Source: CAWAND01 sp963727915 (GTDB lineage Bacteria; Chloroflexota; Anaerolineae; Anaerolineales; E44-bin32). From it: 64,000 nt of DNA. The stretch is from assembly GCA_963727915.1 (NCBI GenBank), contig CAVSID010000004.1, positions 248,001-312,000 of the forward strand, given 5' to 3'. Both the position numbers and the translations under genes were made by a program. Below are positions 47,077 to 56,463 of the stretch, piece after piece (the stretch's first letter is position 1; every line of letters starts with the position of its first letter). The notes beneath the pieces are model-generated. The model was given only the letters and a program-made list of their open reading frames with translations. It was not told the DNA's origin and made no database searches.

Positions 47077-48204
47077 ATGACTGAAAACGCCCAGACACCC
47101 CACCAAATCTGTCCCCGTTGTGGGACCAAGCTCGCACAAGGCGCCAGCCGCTGCGTGGTCTGCGGCGCTGAGCTCAGGCCCGGCAGCCGATCTCGCACCG
47201 GCGGTTCCAAGGGCATCACGCTTTCGCTCCCCCTGGCAATCGCCATCCTGATCGTATTTGCCCTGCTGGCCGCCGGGACGACCTACCTGGGGGTACGGAT
47301 CACCGGCGCCGCTGGCGCACCGGCCGAAAACACGGCAACTCCTACGGAAACAACCACACCTACGCCCACGAACACACTGCAACCCACCCAAACCTTCACG
47401 CCGGAGCCGTCGCCGACCCCCATTACGCATGTCGTCGGACAGAACGATACCTGCCTGGCCATCGCCGCCCTGTACGGCGTGTCGATCCAGTCCATCGTCC
47501 AATTGAATCAACTGCCGGCAACCTGCCCGCTGTCCGTGGGACAGCAGATTCTCGTGCCCCAGCCCACCGCCACGCCGACGTCGCAGCCCACGCCGACACT
47601 TGTTCCAGCCGACGCCACCCGCCAAGCCTGCACGACGGCGGATTATGAGGTTCAGGCGAACGACACGCTGTTCGGAATCGCCACCAACTATGGCGTGGAC
47701 ATGCAGGAGATCAGAGACTGGAATGGGCTGACCGGGGATACGGTTTTTGAGGGCCAAAAACTGAGCATTCCCCTCTGCCATCGGGCGTCGGCCGGCCCCA
47801 CCGCCACGCCGACCCTTCCCCCGCCCTACCCCGGCCCGAATCTGCTCCTGCCCCAGGATGGACAGTCGTTCAGCCTGGCCGATGACAGTGTGACCTTGCA
47901 GTGGGCATCTGTGGGCCAGCTGCGCGAGAATGAGTTCTACCAGGTCCACGTCATCGACATCACGGATGGGACGGGGACTCGTCAGCTGGTTGACGTCGTG
48001 CAGGACACCAAGTACCTTGTCCCGGCCACGTTCAGGCCGGGTGAAGCGGTGCCGCACATAATGCGCTGGTGGGTCGAGACCGTGCGTCAGACAGGCTCCA
48101 ACAACAGCGGCCAACCGGTGTATGAGTTGGCAGGCGCCTCCAGCGACAAGCGCGTCTTCTCATGGTCAGGCGCCGCGACCAGCCCTTCAACCCCCACCCC
48201 TTAG
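47077..48204 (+). CDS. Zinc-ribbon / TM / double LysM cell-wall protein
   Basis: 375 aa. A cytoplasmic zinc ribbon (CPRCGTKLAQGASRCVVCGA) precedes one TM (~50-72), a Thr/Pro linker, LysM 1 (~112-160, NDTCLAIAALYGVSIQSIVQ ... VGQQILVP), a second Pro/Thr linker, LysM 2 (~190-235, NDTLFGIATNYGVDMQEIRD ... EGQKLSIP) and a C-terminal beta domain of ~120 residues (LRENEFYQVHVIDITDGTGT). The LysM units should bind peptidoglycan or another glycan outside. The layout, inside zinc ribbon plus outside LysM, is common in Chloroflexota; the function is unknown. Confidence 0.82.
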   Translation: MTENAQTPHQICPRCGTKLAQGASRCVVCGAELRPGSRSRTGGSKGITLSLPLAIAILIVFALLAAGTTYLGVRITGAAGAPAENTATPTETTTPTPTNTLQPTQTFTPEPSPTPITHVVGQNDTCLAIAALYGVSIQSIVQLNQLPATCPLSVGQQILVPQPTATPTSQPTPTLVPADATRQACTTADYEVQANDTLFGIATNYGVDMQEIRDWNGLTGDTVFEGQKLSIPLCHRASAGPTATPTLPPPYPGPNLLLPQDGQSFSLADDSVTLQWASVGQLRENEFYQVHVIDITDGTGTRQLVDVVQDTKYLVPATFRPGEAVPHIMRWWVETVRQTGSNNSGQPVYELAGASSDKRVFSWSGAATSPSTPTP

Positions 48205-48228
48205 GACTATCCGCCTGCCAAAGCAAAC

Positions 48229-48251
48229 GGGGCGCACCTAAGGTGCGCCCC
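48229..48251. terminator. Bidirectional terminator between LysM gene and mdh
   Basis: A 10-bp perfect stem GGGGCGCACC/GGTGCGCCCC with a TAA loop lies between convergent genes. U-tracts are weak on both strands. Confidence 0.65.
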
Positions 48252-48257
48252 ATCGAT

Positions 48258-48275
48258 TTGTGAAGGCTATCACAA
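48258..48275. promoter_or_regulatory. Rex/CRP-like palindrome, copy 3
   Basis: TTGTGAAGGCTATCACAA has 6-base arms TTGTGA/TCACAA. It sits between the terminator hairpin and the 3' end of mdh, an unusual position for an operator. Confidence 0.4.
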
Positions 48276-48290
48276 ACGCGCTGTTTCAAC

Positions 48291-49214
48291 CTAGGTGTTG
48301 AGCGCCTGGGTGATTTCGTGGACACGGCCGGCGGAGGCCTCGAGGGCACTGCGCTCGGCGTCGTCCAGATCGTATTCGATGACCTTCTCGAGACCCTGCC
48401 GTCCAAGCTGCGCCGGCACACCGAAGAAGATTCCCTTCTGGCCATATTCACCATTCAAGAGAACCGATGCCGGGACGACCAGATGCCGGTCCCTTAGAAT
48501 GGCCTCGACCATCTGCGCCAGTGCGGCCGAAGGCGCGTAGAAGGCGCTGCCGGTCTTGAGCAGGCCGACGATCTCCCCGCCGCCCTTTCGCGTGCGGCTG
48601 ACGATGCCTTCAAGCGTGTCCTTGTCGAAGTAATTCACCAGGGGAACGCCGGCGATGTTGGAGTGACGTGTCAGAGGCACCATGTCATCGCCGTGGCCGC
48701 CCAGGACATAGCAGTGGATGTTCTGAACGCTGACGCCGGCGGCCATGGCTACAAAGGCGCGCATGCGGGCCGAGTCGAGGATACCAGCCTGGCCAATGAC
48801 GCGCTCTCGAGGCAAGTTCCCGACTTTCATCGCCAAATACGCCATGGCGTCCAATGGGTTGGTGAGCACGATCAAGATCGCATCCGGCGAGTACTTCAGG
48901 GAGCTCTCCACGGCAGCGGTGACGATCTCGCTGTTTTTGCTCAACAGGTCGTCGCGGCTCATCCCCGGCTTGCGGGGGAGCCCGGCCGTGAGCACCACTA
49001 CATCCGATCCGGCCGTCTCAGCGTAGTCGTTGCTGCCGATGATCCTGACGTCTGAACCGATCACTGGCATAGCTTCGGTCATGTCCAACGCCTTGCCTTG
49101 CGGCATGCCCTCTACGATGTCGACCAGCACCAGATCGGCCAGCTCGCGTTCCGCCAGCCAATGGGCAGTCGTGGCCCCGGTTTGACCTGCGCCGACTATG
49201 GTTACTTTGGACAT
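48291..49214 (-). CDS. mdh: Malate dehydrogenase, LDH-type
   Basis: NAD-dependent malate/oxaloacetate enzyme, 307 aa from ATG 49214 (AGGAGG 10 bases upstream). Rossmann motif GAGQTGATTAHWLA, the NAD-selecting Asp in LVDIVEGMPQGKALDM, the mobile loop Arg pair in TAGLPRKPGMSRDDLL, the substrate Arg in LGRQ/R-type region SARMRAFVAM, and the catalytic His in GGHGDDMVPL. The Arg in LPRKPGM favours malate over lactate. The gene lies 88 bases after selD on the same strand. Confidence 0.93.
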   Translation of the reverse strand: MSKVTIVGAGQTGATTAHWLAERELADLVLVDIVEGMPQGKALDMTEAMPVIGSDVRIIGSNDYAETAGSDVVVLTAGLPRKPGMSRDDLLSKNSEIVTAAVESSLKYSPDAILIVLTNPLDAMAYLAMKVGNLPRERVIGQAGILDSARMRAFVAMAAGVSVQNIHCYVLGGHGDDMVPLTRHSNIAGVPLVNYFDKDTLEGIVSRTRKGGGEIVGLLKTGSAFYAPSAALAQMVEAILRDRHLVVPASVLLNGEYGQKGIFFGVPAQLGRQGLEKVIEYDLDDAERSALEASAGRVHEITQALNT

Positions 49215-49301
49215 TTCAACTTCGCCTCCTGGCTCTCGGGTATCCATGGGAAGTCTGGCTTGCTTGGATGAAGTTGCGAGCCATACGCCTCCAGCACCAT
49301 T

Positions 49302-50476
49302 CTAATCCGTGAGAGCTACAAATGACCCGAACCACGCCTCGTCGACAACGGGGGGCGGGGCGCCCGGCAGCCCGCCAGCCGCAACTTCGATATCTTCGCC
49401 GGCCTCAACCCGCCCGACAACCCAGGCCGACAAGCCCGAACCCTCGGCTTGCGACATGAAGGCGCTCAGCCGCTCATCGCTCATGGTCAGAAGCAGGCCG
49501 CCGGAGGTCTGTGCGTCAAACAGCAGAGTCCGACTGATTTCATCAATCTCGGGTGCAAAGGCAACGCGAGGGCCGAAGTAGAGACGGTTGTCATGCGACC
49601 CGCCGGGAACAAGGTGCTGTTCAGCATAGCCTCTGGCACCTGCGAGAGCTGGCACGGAAGCGGCATAGAAGTGCAGTCTGACACCTGAGGCTTGGGCCAG
49701 CTCCATCCCGTGACCCAGCAGGCTGAATCCCGTGACGTCCGTCCCCCCTTCACGCCCAGGCGGACGGCCAGTTCAGACGCCGCCCGGTTGAGATGCTTCA
49801 TCCAGGCCGTCATTCCGGCGACATCCTCGGCGGCCGCTTTCTGAGCCTTCAAGGCGGTGGCGATCACGCCCGTGCCGATCGGCTTGGTCAGGACAAGCAG
49901 ATCTCCTGGCCTCGCCCCGGCCTTGCTGATCAACTCTTGTGGATCGGCCATCCCGACTGCCACCAGGCCCACTTTGGGTTCATCATCCTGCACCGTATGA
50001 CCACCGGCAATCACCCCGCCGGCCTCGCGCACCTTGTCCGCCGCTCCACGCGTGATCTCCGCCATTTGTTCGGAGGGCAAGCTGGGTGGAAGGCAGGCCA
50101 CATTCAAGGCCAGCATCGGCCGGGCGCCCATAGCGTACAGGTCGGAGAGCGCATTGGCGGCAGCGATCGCTCCGTAGTCGTAGGCGTCGTCCACCACCGG
50201 GGTGAAGAAGTCCGTGGTGATCACCAGGGCACGTTGGTCGTCGAGCCGCCACACAGCGGCGTCGTCAGGCGCGCCAAGGCCGACCATCAAGTCTGGGTAA
50301 TCTCGAGGGTCGAAAGCAGCCTGGAGGGGGCGCAGAACCTGCGCCAGCGCTTCCGCGCTGAGCTTAGACGCTCAACCTGCGCAGGACGATAGAGTTGTCA
50401 GCCGGACCTTGCGACCGGACGTGGCCCGAGGTTCTCTCTGGCCGCCGGCGGATCCGGTCCCTTCAGAATCGTTCAT
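49302..50476 (-). CDS. selD: Selenide, water dikinase, selenocysteine-containing (UGA at codon 35)
   Basis: Makes selenophosphate from selenide and ATP. From ATG 50476 (MNDSEGTGSAGG) the frame reaches TTLSSCAG, then TGA (50374-50372), then ASKLSAEALAQVLRPL with no frame change. That TGA falls at the catalytic Cys/Sec position, followed by the ATP-site Lys. Further blocks: DDAAVWRLDDQRALVITTDF, AIAAANALSDLYAMGARP, AGGHTVQDDEPKVGLVAVG, and DVTGFSLLGHGMELAQ. One shift at a GGGGGG run (~49745) splits the C-terminal part. About 390 aa. SelB, SelA and tRNA-Sec are not in the window. Confidence 0.88.
50345..50360 (-). promoter_or_regulatory. Candidate bacterial SECIS hairpin in selD
   Basis: On the minus strand CAGCGC-GGAA-GCGCTG forms a perfect 6-bp stem with a GNRA-like loop. 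The loop starts 17 nt after the UGA and its first two bases are G, which fits the general bacterial SECIS rules (apical G, about 16-37 nt spacing). Confidence 0.7.
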
Positions 50477-50702
50477 CCTCGGAATTCTAGGCGCTGCTCG
50501 CGGGACTGTCAACGCAGACGACTATCCGGCGGGGGCTGAACCAACCGTCTTCGGGGTCAAGCATCCCCACGTCCGTGGCTGGGTTTCGCGGCGCCTTTGG
50601 CATTCGCTCAGACCGAATGGTGCTGGCTGGCTTGGCGCCGCCTGGTCAGTCCCGACCGGCAGGCCGATAGCCCCTGTCCTTGCGCCCTGGTGGTCAGGCA
50701 AT

Positions 50703-51636
50703 TCAGACGGATGCCGGTCGGCTGGTGCCGGCCCCTGGCTCTGGTGTGTTGGAGAACAGAGCCGGCAGATCGGACAGGGCCCTGGCCATACGCGTCCCGT
50801 GCCAGGTCACCAGCCGGCCGTCCACCGGAAGGATACGCCCGCTCTTTGCGGCTGGTGTGGAGGCGAAGGCCTCTCGGACCTGTAGCACGTGGGTCTCATC
50901 AAAGGCATACGGCTCATCCGGTAGCAGGATCAATTCCGGTTGGGCATCGATCACCTCTTGGGTCGTCAGTCTGGGGTAGCGCGTATCGTGCTCACCGGTG
51001 GCTTCCGGATCGGCCTGACCCAGATCCGCCGCCAGTGGATAGCGGCGAGGCCGTTCAGCGAACACGTTTTGACCTCCGCAGATCCGAAGCAGATCTCCCG
51101 AATAGGTCAAATCATTGAAAGTCATCCACCAGGTTCCGAATGACTTCGCTTCACCTTTCCAAATGGGGCAGAAATAGCGCACGCGCTGCGTGCTCTCCGA
51201 GGCCCGCGCGAGCCCAATCGAGAGTGAGTTCCAGGGTGGCGACCTTGGCAGCGGCGTCCTGGGCGCGAAAGATCCCCAACATGGCCCACAGCACACGGAC
51301 CGCTTCAGCGGCCGAACGCGGAAACGTGGTCCAAACCTTCAGCCCCGCTCGCTCGAGCTTCTCGACGGTCGGCCGGCTGGTTTCCTCCTGGTTGGCCAGC
51401 ACCAGGTCCGGGCGCAACGTCAAGATCGCATCAACATCCGGTGCACGCGTGCCCCCCACCCTGACGACGCTGCCCGCCTGCGATTCCGGGAGCTGACAAT
51501 AGTCGGTCACGCCCACCAGCAGATCCCCCAGCCCGAGCTCGAGCAGGCTGTCGGTCATCGATGGCACCAGGCTGACCACGCGCTCAGGAGAGCGCTCGAA
51601 ACTGAGCAGAGCAACATGTCCGTTGCCGGTAGTCAA
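50703..51636 (-). CDS. BtuF/TroA-like metal or cobalamin receptor lacking a signal peptide (frameshift)
   Basis: Starts at TTG 51636, overlapping the previous stop (TTGA). The N-terminal lobe is ERVVSLVPSMTDSLLELGLG, GVTDYCQLPE, VGGTRAPDVDAILTLRPDLV; after a shift near 51180 the C-terminal lobe follows: WKGEAKSFGTWWMTFNDLTY, LLRICGGQNVFA, then VIDAQPELILLPDEPYAF. This is the helical-backbone receptor fold of BtuF. The protein starts directly at the mature fold, with no signal or lipobox, and no permease or ATPase is adjacent. It may be a cytoplasmic binder rather than a transport receptor. Confidence 0.72.
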
Positions 51637-52301
51637 GCTTCGCTCCAACCGCTGCCTAAGATCAAACGCGGTTGCGCATCCCCCCACACCTCGATCTGGC
51701 CCTCCGGCCCAAAGGCCACCAGGCTGGCCTCGCGCAGGCCCAGCGCATAGGCTTTGGGCTGATCCTCCAGGAGCGTGCGGACCTTGTCCAGATCGGCGGG
51801 CGCCGGCTCCCCTGGCAGGATCAGTGCTCCCGGCAACCACTTCAACCCCGGCACGATGTCGTCTTCTGAGGTCGGAACGGTCCACGTACCGATGGCAGCA
51901 GCCGCCGGCCCAATGGCCACGATCACGCCGCCCTGGTTGAGACACCGTAGGACCAGCTCTCCGATGAGTGAATTCTCCAGGCCAGTCGTCCAGTCTTCGA
52001 CGATCCCGCCAACCAGGATTAAAGCCCGGCGCCGGCCAGTTCGGCCGGCGGTTCTTCTTCAAGACGCCAAAGGCTCACCGGTGTGCCCAAGAGCGTTTCG
52101 ATGTCCTCCAGGAATTCGATCCAGATCCGGCGTCAGCAGCTCGCCGGCTGCTACGCACACGCTGGGGCGTGAGATGTCCATCTTGGAAAGCAGCCTCTCC
52201 GGGAGATCGGAGAACGCCCCGCCCAAGCGCGGAATCTCGCTGGTTACGATCACCCAGCCGGCTTCGGTTTCTCGCTGAAAGATATCTTGGGTATCAGGCA
52301 A
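51633..52301 (-). CDS. Peptidase S51/glutamine amidotransferase-like protein with degenerate active site (frameshifts)
   Basis: Start TTG 52301 with AGGAG 6 bases upstream (PDTQDIFQRETEAGWVIVTS). Joined over shifts near 52115 and 52020 it is ~220 aa. The segment ALILVGGIVEDWTTGLENSL is followed by NQGGVIVAIGPAAAAIGTWT, which lines up with the G-x-SAGA nucleophile elbow of cyanophycinase/S51-like proteins, but the Ser is replaced. The C-terminal part, KAYALGLREASLVAFGPEGQ, fits the same fold. The assignment is by eye; an unrelated alpha/beta protein is possible. Coupled to the receptor gene downstream. Confidence 0.5.
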
Positions 52302-52411
52302 TGCAATCTCCTGCGGACGATCGGCGCGGCAACTCGCTCCGGGTTGACGTGGTCCCATCGGGTAACACACGCGCCGATAGGTTGGGTTTGGACTCGGTCG
52401 ATACCGGAAAC

Positions 52412-53131
52412 TCAGCGGAGCTTAATGTACTTGAACCGTTCAACATAGCGAGGCGCTTCAGGTGGACTGGTGAGATCAAGCATGCGGTCCCTCAGGCGCT
52501 CCGCCAGCCCATCCGGATCGTCGATCTGGCTCTTGTGCTCAGCAAGTGCTCGGATCTTGGTGTCGAAGAAGTCAGTGACATCGATAGTGACGTCTGGGTT
52601 CAGCGAGCCGGCGATGTAGACCTCCGGCACTTTGTGCGGCGCCAACCCTTCGTCCTGGTAGAGTTCAGGATAGTACAGCGCCGAGCGGGTGCCCGGCCAG
52701 ACAGCGTCGAGCACAACTTCGCCTGCCACGCGGTGATCCGAATGGTTGATGAAGCTGGCGTAGAAGGTGCTGGGATCGCTGGTGACTACCACGCGGGGCC
52801 GAACCTCCCGCATGACGCGCACGACATCACGCTTGAGCTCGTAGGTGGCTTCCAGTTCGCCATCCAAGAAGTCCAAGAAGCGGACATCCTTGACCCCCAG
52901 GACCGCCGCCGCCGCCCTCTGTTCCGCCTCCCGTGTCGCCTGCAGCGCCTGCGGGTCGGCGCCGGGATCATCGGCACCCTTATCGCCTCGGGTCAGCAGA
53001 CAGTAGAACACGTCTCGCCCCTGTGAAGCCCAGCGTGCGACGCTGCCGCCACAGAAGAAGTCCGGATCATCCGGATGGGCCATGAGCCACCAGGATTGGG
53101 CCCCGGTCCGCTCCCGACGATGCCCGGGCAT
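52412..53131 (-). CDS. PIG-L/LmbE-family deacetylase
   Basis: About 239 aa from ATG 53131. Zinc-binding AHPDDPDFFCGG near the N-terminus and the third ligand in INHSDHRVAGEVVLDAV. Family enzymes deacetylate GlcNAc-linked substrates (BshB and MshB in low-molecular-weight thiol synthesis, LmbE-like in natural products). The gene is intact. It follows PSP1 with a 17-base gap. No glycosyltransferase BshA or ligase BshC is visible nearby, so a thiol pathway cannot be claimed. Confidence 0.85.
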   Translation of the reverse strand: MPGHRRERTGAQSWWLMAHPDDPDFFCGGSVARWASQGRDVFYCLLTRGDKGADDPGADPQALQATREAEQRAAAAVLGVKDVRFLDFLDGELEATYELKRDVVRVMREVRPRVVVTSDPSTFYASFINHSDHRVAGEVVLDAVWPGTRSALYYPELYQDEGLAPHKVPEVYIAGSLNPDVTIDVTDFFDTKIRALAEHKSQIDDPDGLAERLRDRMLDLTSPPEAPRYVERFKYIKLR

Positions 53132-53147
53132 TCGGGGTCGCCCGCGC

Positions 53148-54065
53148 TCACCCGTCGTCCTTCCCGCAGTCACACTCCCCATTCTCATGCCGATCGCATG
53201 GGTCGTTGGCCTTCTTCTCGAGCGCCTTCAACTCATCGTAGGGCTCGATTTCGTGTTTGAGGAACTCAGCGCGTTTGCCGTCTTCAAAGCGGACTACGAC
53301 GGCCTGCTTCAGTGGGAGCACGTCGACGACCTTGCCTTCACCCATGGGGGTAACAACCTTTTCTTGACCTTGGGAAGATCTTTGCGCGCCTGGACATACT
53401 GTTCGTACTCGTAAACCAGGCAGCACCGCAGCCGGCCGCACATCCCGGTGATCTCGTTGGGATTGAGCGAAATCCCCTGGGCCTTGGCCATCTTGATCGA
53501 TATTGGCGAGAACTCGGTGAGGAACTTCGAGCAGCAGCGCTCTTCCAGGCCGCAGGCCCCCATCCCGCCGATGATCTTGGCCACATCTCTCGGGCCGATC
53601 GATCTGAATTCGATCTTGGCGCCTCGGAACTGGCGCTGCATGGCGCGCCGCAGTCCGTTGATATTGACCTTCTCATCACCATCCGAGGCGTAAAGGAAAG
53701 TCAGGCGTTTGCCGTCGTACGAGTACTCAGCCCTGGCAACCTTGACCCCCTGCAAGCCGAGCTCGGCAGCTTTGGCGCGGCACTCGATCATCACTTCGAG
53801 CTCTTTGCGCTTCCATTGATTGCGCATAACGAGCTCTTGCGGGGTCGCCAGGCGCTCGATAGGTTTCACGCCCTCTCGCTCCCCTGTCTCCGGCGGCACC
53901 TGCACGGCGATCACTTCGGCCATCTCGCGGCCCCGGCTGGTGGAGACGATCACCTGGTCTCCGATCTTCAGATCGGGGACCTTGGAGCCATCGAAATGGT
54001 ACAGCTTGCCCAGTTTCTGGAATCTGCACGCCGACGATCGGCGATGCAACGATCTGTTCGGTCAT
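53148..54065 (-). CDS. PSP1 / YaaT-like regulatory iron-sulphur protein (frameshifts)
   Basis: Starts MTEQIVASPIVGVQ. Joined over shifts near 54020 and 53360, ~305 aa. PSP1 domain core: YSYDGKRLTFLYASDGDEKV, FRSIGPRDVAKIIGGMGACG, then the Cys cluster CGLEERCCSKFL and TGMCGRLRCCLVYEYEQY, which in Bacillus YaaT-type complexes ligates Fe-S. The end is Cys-rich too (CDRHENGECDCGKDDG). YaaT acts with YlbF/YmcA on RNase Y; in Chloroflexota the role is not defined. Confidence 0.82.
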
Positions 54066-54239
54066 CGGTACCTCGATTATTTAGGAGCCGGCTCCGCTCA
54101 GAGCGGCCATGATACACCCCGTTCGGCCCCATCCGCAAAGCACCGCGATCCCTGACTGGTCGGGCCAGCAGTTTTCCGTCCCGGAGTCAAGGGTGTCCTT
54201 GAGTTTAACCCAAAGCGGGGAGGATTAGGGGGAGAGCGC

Positions 54240-55329
54240 TCAGTCGATCATTTCAAGCGGTATCACATTGCCGCCCTGGAGCGCCAGGCGGCGCCGTCTC
54301 GATCGAGGCGTCTTCGGCCACGGCCGTCAGGGCCTTGGCCACGGCAGACTCAGGGTGGGAGATCACCACCGGCACACCGCTGTCTCCGGCCTGCCGCACA
54401 CTGGGGTCCATCGGGATGGCACCGATGAAGCGAGTTCCGGTTTGCTCCGCCAGGAGCCTTCCGCCGCCTTGCCCAAACACATCAATCTGTGATCCGTCAG
54501 GCAACTCCAGATAGCTCATGTTCTCGACCACGCCCAGCAGCGGCACGTCCATGGTTCGGAACATCTCCAGACCTCGCCGGGCATCTTCAAGAGACACTTT
54601 CTGCGGCAAGGTGACGATCACAACGCCCGAAAGCGGCAACGACTGGGTCAAGCTCAGTGGTGCGTCCCCCGTTCCCGGCGGCAGATCGACGATCAAGTAG
54701 TCGAGGTCGCCCCAAGCCACGTCGCTGATGAACTGGCGTATGGCCGAATGGAGCATCGGGCCCTCGCCAGATGAGCGGCTGGCCAGGTTCGACCAGAAAG
54801 GCGATGGAAATCAACTTGACCCCAAATGCTTCGGCAGGCGTCATCTTGTTGCCCTGGGGATTGGGCATATGGTCCACGCCAAGCATCGTGGGGACGTTTG
54901 GCCCGTAGACGTCGGCGTCCAGCAGGCCTACGCTCGCCCCGGCCTTGGCCAGCGCGGCCGCTACATTCACAGAAACCGTCGTCTTGCCCACACCACCTTT
55001 GCCTGAGGCGATGGCGATGGCGTTCTTGATGGGTCGTTCGGCCAAATCGCGGGTCCGCCCGTCGGCCGGCACCTCGGCTTGAAGGGTGATGTCGACTTTC
55101 TCGACGCCTGGCAGACCCAGTACGGCTCGCCTGGCCTCGGCTTCTATCTCAACCCGCTTGGGATGGGCAGGGGTGCTCAATACCAGATCGAAAGACACCT
55201 CGCCGCCGTTGATCTTGATCGCCTCGGATGGCGCCGAGTTGGACCAGATTCCGGTTCGAGCATCGGATCCTGGACTCCAGCCAGCGCTTCCAGGATGGAC
55301 TCCTGCGTGAGTCCGTCGCTTGATGCCAT
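54240..55329 (-). CDS. mrp: Mrp/ApbC-NBP35 family Fe-S cluster carrier ATPase (frameshifts)
   Basis: Starts MASSDGLTQESILEALAGVQ, the MIP18-like N-terminal domain (to ~residue 95). P-loop: IAIASGKGGVGKTTVSVNVA (deviant Walker A), then GLLDADVYGPNVPTMLG, DYLIVDLPPGTGDAPLSLTQ and VENMSYLELPDG. Shifts near 55255 and 54770. The straight frame ends at 54253; a one-base shift in the last codons gives the more family-like ending QGGNVIPLEMID with stop 54240. Unlike many members there is no CxxC pair in this stretch. Likely Fe-S delivery to the nuo module next door. Confidence 0.85.
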
Positions 55330-55342
55330 AACCACCAGACCT

Positions 55343-55721
55343 TCAACTTTCCACTTGAGCTTGCGAGTACACGTCCTCGGCGGCCTCGAGGTAGGCAGAA
55401 ATCTCCCACTTGGCGTCCTCGTACAGGGCGCGAAGTTCTTCATCTGAGCCACGGTAGCGGCGAACAGCCATCGAGGCGCAGACGCTGCACCCGCGCATGG
55501 CGCGGTAGCAGTCCGTGTGGCAAGTCAGACAGCCGTTCACCCGGATCAGAACCAGGCAAAAGGCCAACTGCGCCACCGAGTCTTCGGGCGCGCTGCATGC
55601 CTCGCCCACCAATCTGGCGCCATGACTCACCGCGCAGGTCCATCAGACTGGTTGCCACGCGCATTGGGAAAAGGATCTCCGTGTCGCTGTGGTATCCCCA
55701 GCCCCCGGTCGGTTTGAGCAT
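55343..55721 (-). CDS. Small cysteine-rich protein between nuoI and mrp (one frameshift)
   Basis: From ATG 55721 (MLKPTGGWGYHSDTEILFPM) and, after a shift near 55610, CLTCHTDCYRAMRGCSVCASMAVRRYRG. Cysteine spacing C-x2-C-x3-C-x6-C-x2-C suggests a metal or cluster site. About 126 aa, acidic C-terminus (YLEAAEDVYSQAQ). No family recognised. Its place between a complex I Fe-S subunit and an Fe-S carrier hints at a redox or assembly role. Confidence 0.6.
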
Positions 55722-55809
55722 CACATTCCTACCCTTCCGAGATCCCGGGCCGCGGACACACCGGTTCTCCACTGGAGACACCGGGGAGCTGATGCGAGCC
55801 GCTTGAGGC

Positions 55810-56412
55810 TCAACGGCCGCGGCGGCTCTTCTTGGATTCCTTCTCGGCCCGATTGATCTCTTCGCGAGCGTAATTAGTCGGTCGGATGGAGGCGTAGTAG
55901 TCGACCGGCCGTGAGAGTTTGGACTTGTTGTAGATGTGATCCTCGAAACGATCGCCGCTCGACAGCTCGAAATCGTGGTCCATCTTGATGGCATCGAACG
56001 GGCAGAACTCGGCGCACAGACCGCAGTTCATGCAGATATCGGTATCAATGTAGAACTCGGCGGGCTCGGGCACCGGCCGGCCCGTTTCTGGATCGTCCGA
56101 ACGGACAATCCAGATGCACTGCGGCGGACACACCTTGGCGCAAATGCCGCACGACGTGCAGCGATCATGGGTTGTCCCATCCTCATCCACTTCATAGACG
56201 AGAAAAGGCAGGAACCGGAATTCTTCCGGGATGGGAAGCTTTTCTTCCGGGTACTGGACCGTGAAGACGCCCCGGCCCTCAGGGCCCTGTCGGACGGCCA
56301 GCGCATCGTCATTGTAGTAGCGCCGGCCAAGCCAGCGGAGATCGTCGATGTAGGTTTCGACGAAATGCCACAGGGTAACCCCAAGGCCTTTGACAATACC
56401 AATTCCGTACAT
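55810..56412 (-). CDS. nuoI: NADH-quinone oxidoreductase subunit I (2x[4Fe-4S])
   Basis: 200 aa, intact. Two ferredoxin motifs: CTSCGICAKVCPPQCIWI and CMNCGLCAEFCPFDAIKM, which hold clusters N6a and N6b. The N-terminus (GIVKGLGVTLWHFVETYIDD) is the usual amphipathic membrane-docking helix. TTGGAGG precedes the start. A basic tail (EKESKKSRRGR) is extra. It receives electrons toward NuoB. Confidence 0.92.
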   Translation of the reverse strand: MYGIGIVKGLGVTLWHFVETYIDDLRWLGRRYYNDDALAVRQGPEGRGVFTVQYPEEKLPIPEEFRFLPFLVYEVDEDGTTHDRCTSCGICAKVCPPQCIWIVRSDDPETGRPVPEPAEFYIDTDICMNCGLCAEFCPFDAIKMDHDFELSSGDRFEDHIYNKSKLSRPVDYYASIRPTNYAREEINRAEKESKKSRRGR

Positions 56413-56463
56413 GGGCCTAGTGGACCTCCAATCGGAAGACGAAGGCGAAGGTTGCGGTCCCGC

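Noticed and set aside
48258..48275. The third TTGTGA palindrome as part of the neighbouring terminator
   Set aside because: The terminator stem (48229-48251) is complete by itself, and the palindrome matches the other three copies, which have no adjacent GC stem.
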